From positions 1 to 64,000 of the forward strand of contig CACDLE010000002.1 of assembly GCA_902553555.1 (NCBI GenBank): DNA of 64,000 nt, written 5' to 3'. The notes under the pieces were generated by a model, which saw only the letters and a program-made list of their open reading frames with translations, was not told the DNA's origin and did not search any database. Shown here one piece after another: positions 56,634 to 64,000 of this stretch. Origin of the DNA: an uncultured Pelagibacteraceae bacterium. Its GTDB lineage: Bacteria > Pseudomonadota > Alphaproteobacteria > Pelagibacterales > Pelagibacteraceae. Each line of letters opens with the position of its first letter. The first letter of the stretch is position 1. The translations under genes were made by a program, and so were the position numbers.

Positions 56634-57389
56634 TTATTTCCAGCCATAATTTTTTAATGAACTTAAGCTAATTGATAGAACTGATTTTATATTTTGTAAA
56701 AAATTCAAATTGTTCCCTTTTTTATTAATAATCCATAAATTTAACAAATTCTCTAATTTGCTTGAAGACCTATTTGATTTATTTATTCTATAATAAGTAA
56801 AAGTGTTATTTATTTTGAAGGATGTAATCCCTTTTCTTAAAATATCACATTTAAAAAGAAAATCCTCATGCTTGTAATCTTTAAATTTAATTTCATCAAT
56901 TATTTTTCTTTTTAGAATAATTGAGGATGTACTCATGGTAGAATTTTTCAAAAAATTCTTTAAATCATAAAAAATAGGAAGACTGGTAGTTTTTAACTTG
57001 TCAAAATTTTCATTAAAAAAAAACTTAAAATCTGTATAAGTAAAATCGTTATCATTTTTTAACATATTGGTAATTTGGATCTGCAGTTTATCTATAGGCC
57101 AAAAATCATCTGAGTCTAAAAAGGCTATAAGTTCTGACGATGATTTTTCTATACCTAAGTTCCGGCAAAAAGCTGGACCATGATTAGACTCTAAATACGT
57201 AATACTTATTCTTGGATCATTCTTAAATTTATTTAAAATTTCTTTTGAATTATCGTTAGAAAAATCGTCTACTAAATAAATCTTCCAGTTTTTATAAGTT
57301 TGTTTTAGAACGGAATCTAGACATTCATTAAGATATTTAGCTTTATTATAATTAGGAATTATTATATCTATAGATGGTGAGTAAATCAT
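56634..57389 (-). CDS. Glycosyltransferase family 2
   Basis: SIDIIIPNYNKAKYLNECLDSVLKQTYKNWKIYLVDDFSNDNS...LIAFLDSDDFW. Confidence 0.92.
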   Translation of the reverse strand: MIYSPSIDIIIPNYNKAKYLNECLDSVLKQTYKNWKIYLVDDFSNDNSKEILNKFKNDPRISITYLESNHGPAFCRNLGIEKSSSELIAFLDSDDFWPIDKLQIQITNMLKNDNDFTYTDFKFFFNENFDKLKTTSLPIFYDLKNFLKNSTMSTSSIILKRKIIDEIKFKDYKHEDFLFKCDILRKGITSFKINNTFTYYRINKSNRSSSKLENLLNLWIINKKGNNLNFLQNIKSVLSISLSSLKNYGWK

Positions 57390-57420
57390 TACAATTTTTG
57401 ACTAACTTAATTATTATAAC

Positions 57421-57705
57421 ATGAAATCTGAAGGCAGCTTAAAAATTTTTTTTGTTAAACTAATTTCAATAACATTTGCTATTATAGTAGTACTTAATGT
57501 GTTTTATAACATTTTTTTAGCTGATAAATTGAAGTTTATAAACGATTTGAGCAAAATGGATAAAAGTACTGCCGAGATGATTAAAAACAAAATAAGATCT
57601 GAGTTACGAAGCGGACTTGAGAAAGATAAAATTTTAACTGATGAGGACGCAAAATTAATCAAACAATTCTTAGATAAGATTTCATCAGAACTAAGAGCAA
57701 GATAG
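57421..57705 (+). CDS. Small single-TM protein of unknown function (94 aa)
   Basis: One N-terminal hydrophobic segment followed by a charged helix-rich region; abuts the next ORF. Confidence 0.55.
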   Translation: MKSEGSLKIFFVKLISITFAIIVVLNVFYNIFLADKLKFINDLSKMDKSTAEMIKNKIRSELRSGLEKDKILTDEDAKLIKQFLDKISSELRAR

Positions 57706-59265
57706 TTGAGAAATATCCTACAATTATTGTCTAGAAATGAGTCAAAACTAAAATATATTGTAGTTTTATTTTCTTTTTATTGTGCAATTATCGTTGGTCA
57801 ATCATGGGACGAGGGGTATTACAAAATTATAGGAAAAATTAATTTAGATTATCTTTTGTCTTTTGGATCTATTAATGAAGAATTTTACGGTAAGTATAGA
57901 TATTCAACTATCTACTGGACCTTCTCAAGTTTATTAAGTCAATTTTTTCCTAAAGAATATAACGTAGAAGCTCATCATATAATTAATACAGTTTTTGGTT
58001 TATTCTCTATACTTGGATTATACAAAATTGTTAAAAAACTTTTTAACAAAAATATCGGAAAAATTTCATGTGTTTTTTTGTTTTTTACTCCAACTTTTTT
58101 CGGACATTTAGCTATTAATAGTAAAGATACGATAATGGCGTCGGTACATTTATGGATTTCCTATTATTTAATTAAATACATATTTAAGAATTTAAATTTT
58201 AAAAAAAGATTGTCTTTAATACTAAAAGTCTCTTTATTATCAGCTATTGGTACTGGGATACAATTGGTTTTTTTAGGATCAATGTTACCTTTTTTTTTAT
58301 TTTTTTTAATTGCTTGTCTTTATTTCGGTAAGTTCAAAAAGGATCTTTATATAGACATTATATTATATCTTATTATTTTTTATTTAATTTTAATTCTTTT
58401 CTGGGTTGATGTGCATAGTAATATATTTGTTCTACCTTATGAATTTTTTTTAAATGCCATGAGTTTAGAGACTGGTTGGCCATTTAATCTGTATAATGGA
58501 AAATATTTTTTTTCTAACACCGCACCGATTAATTATATTTTATCAAATTTATATTATAAATTACCCGAGTTTACCTTATACTTATACCTTATAGCTATAC
58601 CTATTATGATTATTAAAAGAAATGAGCTAAAAAGCTATTTCAGTTTTTTTAAATTTAAAATATTTTTAGTAATTTCAATTTTAATTTACCCTAATATCAT
58701 AATGCTATTTATACCTTATGCTATATATGATGGTCTTAGACTTTTTTTATGGTTTATTCCCTACCTGACAATAATTCCTTCGATATGTTTGTATTTTTTA
58801 TACAAAAATCAGAAAAAAATCATTTTTAATATTCATATTTATCTAATTTCAATATTATTTTTATATCATTTAATTATATTTTTTTCTATTACACCATATC
58901 AATATACGTACCTAAATATTTTAAGTGGAAAAAAAATCGAACAGTATAAAAAGTTTGAAAATGATTATTGGTCTACCAGCTTAAAAGAACTTATATTGAA
59001 CTCTAATTTAGATCAAAAAAAGACAATTAAATTTTCTTCTTGTGGGATAAACCATCGAATAGCTATCAAATACATGAGCAAAAAATATCCAAAAGCTCTA
59101 TACACTGAATTAAATAAAGCAGATTATCTTATATTAACTAATAGAACACTATATTCTGATAAAAAAAAAGAAATTACAAATTGTTTTGATGAATTCACAT
59201 TTAAGAATATAAGTGCAGTATCGAGAAATGGAAATATTTTATCAGCGATAAAAAAAATTGAATAA
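57706..59265 (+). CDS. Multi-pass membrane protein, GT-C/PMT-like glycosyltransferase candidate (TTG start)
   Basis: 519 aa, many TM; SWDEGYY acidic first-loop motif and FGHLAINSKDT resembling ArnT/PMT-type enzymes. Confidence 0.6.
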   Translation: MRNILQLLSRNESKLKYIVVLFSFYCAIIVGQSWDEGYYKIIGKINLDYLLSFGSINEEFYGKYRYSTIYWTFSSLLSQFFPKEYNVEAHHIINTVFGLFSILGLYKIVKKLFNKNIGKISCVFLFFTPTFFGHLAINSKDTIMASVHLWISYYLIKYIFKNLNFKKRLSLILKVSLLSAIGTGIQLVFLGSMLPFFLFFLIACLYFGKFKKDLYIDIILYLIIFYLILILFWVDVHSNIFVLPYEFFLNAMSLETGWPFNLYNGKYFFSNTAPINYILSNLYYKLPEFTLYLYLIAIPIMIIKRNELKSYFSFFKFKIFLVISILIYPNIIMLFIPYAIYDGLRLFLWFIPYLTIIPSICLYFLYKNQKKIIFNIHIYLISILFLYHLIIFFSITPYQYTYLNILSGKKIEQYKKFENDYWSTSLKELILNSNLDQKKTIKFSSCGINHRIAIKYMSKKYPKALYTELNKADYLILTNRTLYSDKKKEITNCFDEFTFKNISAVSRNGNILSAIKKIE

Positions 59266-60401
59266 TGAATATTAAAAAGATTAAAAATAAAAGACCAGAC
59301 CTTTTAATTGTTGGCGCTGGTCCTGTTGGCTGTGTAATTGCAGAACGAGCAGCAAAAATAAAAAAATGGACTTCATTAGTAATTGATAAAAGAAATCATA
59401 TAGCTGGCAATTGTTACGATGAAGAAAATAAATGGGGAATTAGAGTGCATAAATACGGGCCTCATTACATGAGATTTAAAAAAAGAAAAATTTTTAATTA
59501 TGTAAGTAAATTTACAAAATGGATTAAAGGTAATTATATAGTTAAGACAAATATCAAGGGCAAATTATATCCCATTCCAATAAATCTAACAACGATTGAA
59601 AAATTTTTTAAAAAAAAATTTAAAAATCCAAATGAAGCAAAAAAATTTATCAATGATTTAAAAATAAAAAAGAAAAAAATTCAAAACAGTGAGGACTTCA
59701 TTTTAGCTAATTTAGGTAAAGAAATTTATGAAAATTTTTACAAAAATTACACTATTAAACAATGGGGTATACACCCAAAAAATTTAAATAAAAGTGTTGT
59801 TGGCAGATTGCCAATTAGATATAACCGCGACCCATATTATGTAAACCAAAAATTAAAAGTTATGCCCAAAAAAGGATACACAAATTTATTTAAAAATATG
59901 TTAAGCGATCAAAAAATTGAAATTTGTTTGAACACTTCTTATGAATTGTTAAAAAAAAAAATTCGACCAAAAGTTGCAACAATATACACTGGCCCTCCAG
60001 ATGTTTTTTTCAATTTTAAATACGGTAAGTTAGATTGGAGATCACTTGAGTTTAAATTCAACACTTTGAAGAGAAATAAAATTCAGGAATGTGTTCAAAT
60101 TAATTTCCCCAATGACTATAAATATACCAGAAAAGTTGAAATAAAACATGTTACAAAACAAAAATCAAAATATTCAACGGTCTCTTATGAGTTTCCAAAG
60201 TCCTCTGGTGATCCATACTATCCAATCAATAACAAAAAAAACATTAAATTATTTGCTAAATACAAATCTCTAATAAAAAAATTAGAAAAAAAAAATATCT
60301 ATTTTGAAGGTAGACTGGCAAATTATAAATACCTAAATATGGATGAGGTTATTGAATGTGCTCTTAAACTTTTCAAAAAACTTAAACTAAAATATAAATA
60401 A
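59265..60401 (+). CDS. glf: UDP-galactopyranose mutase family flavoprotein (divergent)
   Basis: LLIVGAGPVGCVIAERAAK...VIDKRNHIAGNCYDEENKWGIRVHKYGPH; GRLPIRYNRDPYY; GDPYYPI. Confidence 0.8.
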   Translation: MNIKKIKNKRPDLLIVGAGPVGCVIAERAAKIKKWTSLVIDKRNHIAGNCYDEENKWGIRVHKYGPHYMRFKKRKIFNYVSKFTKWIKGNYIVKTNIKGKLYPIPINLTTIEKFFKKKFKNPNEAKKFINDLKIKKKKIQNSEDFILANLGKEIYENFYKNYTIKQWGIHPKNLNKSVVGRLPIRYNRDPYYVNQKLKVMPKKGYTNLFKNMLSDQKIEICLNTSYELLKKKIRPKVATIYTGPPDVFFNFKYGKLDWRSLEFKFNTLKRNKIQECVQINFPNDYKYTRKVEIKHVTKQKSKYSTVSYEFPKSSGDPYYPINNKKNIKLFAKYKSLIKKLEKKNIYFEGRLANYKYLNMDEVIECALKLFKKLKLKYK

Positions 60402-60403
60402 TT

Positions 60404-61384
60404 ATGAAAAAAATTTTAGTCACAGGTGGTGCAGGTTATATTGGAAGTCATATTGTCGAACAATTAGTAAAACTGAAAAAAAAAGTAATTATCATAGACA
60501 ATCTGTCGACTGGTCATAAAAAACTTATCAACAAAAAAGCTTTATTTTTCAATTGTGATATTAAAAATTTCAAAAAATTAAATAAGATTATAAGTAAATA
60601 TCATTTTGACTCGATCTTCCATCTCGCTGCTTGCTTGAGTGTTGAAGAAGCTGAAAAAAAACCAACCAAATATTATAATAATAATGTAATCGGTACAAAA
60701 AATATAATAAATGTTTGTAAAAAAAACCAAATAAAAAATTTAATTTTCTCTTCAAGTTGCGCCGTTTATAAAGATAAAATTCAACAAGTAAATGAGAAGT
60801 CCAAATTAAAACCTAAAGGAATATATGGTAATTCTAAATTTTTAGCAGAAAAATTAATAATTAAGGAGCTCCACAAAACCAAAATAAAATACGCAATTTT
60901 AAGATATTTTAACGTAGCTGGAGCAAGTGAAAGTGGAAAAATTGGTCAAATTACACGGGGTGACCAATTGTTTAAAAATCTTTCATTGGCCTCCATAAAA
61001 AAGAAGCCAAAAATTTATATTTATGGAAACAATTACAAAACGAAAGATAAAACCTGTGTAAGAGATTACATACATGTTTCAGATATAGCAAAAATACATT
61101 TATTAACGTTATCAAGAATAAAAAAATTAAAAAAATCAATAATATTGAATTGTGGCTATGGAAAAGGGGTTTCTGTTTTAGAGGCTGTAAATGAATTCCA
61201 AAATCAAATAAAAAAAAACATTCTTGTTAAATACAAAAAAAGAAGAAAAGGCGATATGGAAAAAATTATCTCTAATAATTCAAGAATAAAGAATTTCTTA
61301 AAATGGTCTCCACCTAAAAATCCTCTAAGACTTATAGTTAAAAGTTGTATAAATTGGGAAAAAAAAATCTCTAAACAATACTAA
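60404..61384 (+). CDS. galE: UDP-glucose 4-epimerase (GalE-like SDR)
   Basis: ILVTGGAGYIGSHIVEQL, IFHLAACLSVEEAEKKP, SSSCAVY, YGNSK, LRYFNVAGA. Confidence 0.92.
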   Translation: MKKILVTGGAGYIGSHIVEQLVKLKKKVIIIDNLSTGHKKLINKKALFFNCDIKNFKKLNKIISKYHFDSIFHLAACLSVEEAEKKPTKYYNNNVIGTKNIINVCKKNQIKNLIFSSSCAVYKDKIQQVNEKSKLKPKGIYGNSKFLAEKLIIKELHKTKIKYAILRYFNVAGASESGKIGQITRGDQLFKNLSLASIKKKPKIYIYGNNYKTKDKTCVRDYIHVSDIAKIHLLTLSRIKKLKKSIILNCGYGKGVSVLEAVNEFQNQIKKNILVKYKKRRKGDMEKIISNNSRIKNFLKWSPPKNPLRLIVKSCINWEKKISKQY

Positions 61385-62738
61385 AGATATCTTCAATTTC
61401 TTTTAATTGATCTCTTTTCGCTAATAAAACAACCAGATCATCTTTCTCAAAAATAAAATCAGACCTTGGTATTATGACAGCATCTTTCCTTAATATAGCC
61501 CCTATTCTAATATCCTTTGGTAAATTACTTTCTTTAATTTTCTTATTAAGTAGTTCTGATTTTTCTAATACTTTTGCTTCAATAAACTCATATTCACCAT
61601 CTAACAATGAATAAACAGTACCTATTGTTCCCTTGTGAACGTGCTCCATAATTCTTGATACTGTAGTCATTCTTGGATCAACCAAATCATCAATATTTAA
61701 AGAGCTTTGCAATAAACTGTAATTTGACTTATTTACAATAGCAATTGTTCTCTTTTTTTGCCCTGATTTTTCTGCCAAAACACATGCCATAATATTATTT
61801 TCATCATCATTTGTTAAAGCCAATACTGTCTCGGACTCTTCTAAATTTGCCTCTTTTAAAATCTCTTCGTCCAAAGCATCTCCATTAATTACTATAGATG
61901 AAGAAAGTTCAGTTGCTATCTCTTCTGCGCGTAATTTATTTTTTTCAATAATTTTTATTCTTGTGCCTTCAAAATTTTCCTCTAACATTTTTGCTAAATG
62001 AAATCCTATATTACCTCCACCTATAATTAAAATTTTTTTAGATGTTTTTTCCTCATGACCAAAAGCTTTCAAAATTTGATTTAATTGATCACTACTTACA
62101 ACAACATAAACATTGTCACCCTCTAACAATTTATCGTCCTTTTTTAAAAATTGAAACTTACCTTTTCTTACTAACCCAACTATATTCGCTCTAAAATTTG
62201 GATATTTTAATGTAAGGTTTTTAAGTGGGGTATTAATTATTGGGCAAGATTTTTCTATTGCAATCTCCAACATCTTTACTTTATTTTCTGCAAAAGGGAC
62301 ATTATCTAGTGCTCCTGGAGCTTCCAATCTTCTGTATAATGATTTGGCAACTTCTTTTTCGGGAGATATAATTACGTCAATTGGTATATTTGACTTATTG
62401 TAAAGTTTATTCCATTTTCCTTCTAGAAAATCCTTCGTCCTAATTCTCGCTATTTTTTTTGAAATATTAAATAATGAACTAGCTAATTGACAAACAACCA
62501 TGTTTGTTTCATCGTTGCGGGTCACTGCGATTATCATATCAGTATTTTCTGCACCAGCATTTTCTAACACTGATGGCAAAGATGCTCTTCCAACAATTCC
62601 CTTGACGTCCTGTGTGTCATTAATTTTTTTAATATCTTCTGAAGATTGATCAATAACTGTAATTGAGTGGCCTTGAGCAGCTAATTGTTTACTAATAGAG
62701 AAGCCAACTTTTCCAGCTCCACAAATAATAATATTCAT
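61371..62738 (-). CDS. trkA: Trk potassium uptake system protein TrkA
   Basis: Two NAD-binding/RCK modules: MNIIICGAGKVGFSISKQLAAQGHSITVID and KKILIIGGGNIGFHLAKMLEE. Confidence 0.95.
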   Translation of the reverse strand: MNIIICGAGKVGFSISKQLAAQGHSITVIDQSSEDIKKINDTQDVKGIVGRASLPSVLENAGAENTDMIIAVTRNDETNMVVCQLASSLFNISKKIARIRTKDFLEGKWNKLYNKSNIPIDVIISPEKEVAKSLYRRLEAPGALDNVPFAENKVKMLEIAIEKSCPIINTPLKNLTLKYPNFRANIVGLVRKGKFQFLKKDDKLLEGDNVYVVVSSDQLNQILKAFGHEEKTSKKILIIGGGNIGFHLAKMLEENFEGTRIKIIEKNKLRAEEIATELSSSIVINGDALDEEILKEANLEESETVLALTNDDENNIMACVLAEKSGQKKRTIAIVNKSNYSLLQSSLNIDDLVDPRMTTVSRIMEHVHKGTIGTVYSLLDGEYEFIEAKVLEKSELLNKKIKESNLPKDIRIGAILRKDAVIIPRSDFIFEKDDLVVLLAKRDQLKEIEDIFSIV

Positions 62739-62739
62739 C

Positions 62740-64000
62740 CTAATTGATACCTTTTATACCTAGTTCTTTTATTTTACGATGCAAAGCTGAACGCTCCATT
62801 CCGATAAATTCTGCTGTTTTAGAGATATTTCCCTGATTTTTTTTTAATTGTGTTATTAGATATTCTTTTTCAAATTGTTTTCTAGCTTCCTTGAGTGTTG
62901 AAGAAAATGAACTCTTAATATTTAAATTGCTTTCTGTATTACTTTTATTAATCAAAATATCATTAATTAATTTATTTATATTTTCTTTACTTTCGTTCGC
63001 GGAGAGTATAGTAACTCTCTCTATTAAATTTCTTAACTCTCTAACATTTCCAGGCCAATTATAAGTGTACAATTCATCATTTTTAGTATCAATATCAATT
63101 TCTTGAACACCATTTATCTCTGACAGTTTTTTTTTAAAATAATTAATTAATTCTGGAATATCTTCAGTTCTAGCAGTTAAATGATTTAGTTCGATCGGAA
63201 CGACATTTAATCTATGATACAAATCTTCTCTAAAATTACCTGTTGAAATTTCTTCTAACAAATTTTTTGAAGTTGAAGATATGATTCTTATATTAACGTT
63301 TACATCACTTTTTCCATTGATTCTTTTAAATTTTTGGTCAATTAAAACTCTTAATATATTAGCCTGAGTATCCATCGGCATTTCGCTTACTTCATCAATT
63401 AGTAATGTTCCTTTATTTGCTCTATCTAACACTCCAAACGAAATAGTTCCATCTTCAAATTCTTGACCAAATAACTCTTTCTCATAAATATTTTCTTTTA
63501 AAGCAGCTGCATTTATAACAACAAAGGCCTCTTTCCGTCTGTGAGAATGTTTGTGAATTTTTCTCGCAACCAGTTCTTTGCCAGATCCTGTAGGTCCAGT
63601 AATTAAAACTCTACTCTCAGTTCCCGAAAGTTTTTCTATGGTTTTTTTAATTTTTATAATAGATGGGCTGCTTCCTATAAGATCAAAAGAATGGAATAGT
63701 TTATTTTCAATTAAGTCCTTTTCTTTTTTTAAATTTGCCGTTTCTAAAGCTCGATTTACATAATTTAAAAGTTTATCTGTTGAGAAAGATGCACCTTTCT
63801 CAATAAATTCATATGCACCTAATCTAATAGATTCTAAAGCTATTTTAACAGTTGCATGGCCAGATATCATAATAACTGGTACTGAGCTTTTCTTTTGCAT
63901 AATTATTTTTAATAAATCTATTCCGTCTTTATCTGCTTTATCAAGTTTTATATCAATAATCGCTAGATCTGGAATTTTTTTGTTTATTTCTAATACTGCC
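62740..64000 (-). CDS. ntrX: Nitrogen regulation response regulator NtrX, 5' end truncated by window
   Basis: AAA+ sigma54 activator (ITGPTGSGKELVARKIHKHS) with Fis-type HTH. Receiver frame stays open past the track's Met to the window edge (PDLAIIDIKL). Confidence 0.9.
   Translation of the reverse strand, partial: AVLEINKKIPDLAIIDIKLDKADKDGIDLLKIIMQKKSSVPVIMISGHATVKIALESIRLGAYEFIEKGASFSTDKLLNYVNRALETANLKKEKDLIENKLFHSFDLIGSSPSIIKIKKTIEKLSGTESRVLITGPTGSGKELVARKIHKHSHRRKEAFVVINAAALKENIYEKELFGQEFEDGTISFGVLDRANKGTLLIDEVSEMPMDTQANILRVLIDQKFKRINGKSDVNVNIRIISSTSKNLLEEISTGNFREDLYHRLNVVPIELNHLTARTEDIPELINYFKKKLSEINGVQEIDIDTKNDELYTYNWPGNVRELRNLIERVTILSANESKENINKLINDILINKSNTESNLNIKSSFSSTLKEARKQFEKEYLITQLKKNQGNISKTAEFIGMERSALHRKIKELGIKGIN

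Noticed and set aside
55464-61400. Integrative element using tRNA-Thr as attachment site
   Set aside because: I found no integrase and no repeat of the tRNA 3' end near 61.4 kb. The island is described only as variable glycan genes.
1-64000. CRISPR arrays, IS elements, prophage, toxin-antitoxin or restriction systems
   Set aside because: No regularly spaced repeats, transposase, phage structural genes or defence-system proteins seen in the ORF track or intergenic regions.

Overview
This 64 kb, AT-rich window reads as the genome of a streamlined Pelagibacterales (SAR11)-like alphaproteobacterium. The taxonomic call is inferred from gene order, lysine-rich proteins and gene content, not from a search. 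Most of it is core genome: an slt-type lytic transglycosylase, gatCAB, pyrBC, plsY, topA, mgtE and lipB, then a roughly 29 kb same-strand block running tRNA-Tyr, tRNA-Gly, tuf, tRNA-Trp, secE, nusG, rplKAJL, rpoBC, the str/S10/spc/alpha ribosomal operons, rluC-like. trkA and ntrX lie at the right end. There are five tRNA genes: Ser-GCT, Trp-CCA, Gly-TCC, Tyr-GTA and Thr-TGT. A surface-glycan island (55.5-61.4 kb) lies between tRNA-Thr and trkA. The most interesting signals are regulatory. (1) A compact TPP riboswitch has its 3' end merged with the Shine-Dalgarno of a thiV-like SSS transporter; it is apparently driven by a promoter buried in the 3' end of umuC. (2) umuDC has a near-consensus promoter with a perfect GAAC-N7-GAAC LexA-type box over the expected transcription start. 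(3) A perfect 10-bp inverted repeat lets the 5' leader of pre-tRNA-Tyr pair with mature tRNA nucleotides across the RNase P site. (4) All eight convergent gene junctions overlap or are separated by 4 nt or less, leaving no room for terminators. I found no CRISPR array, IS element, prophage or rRNA operon.
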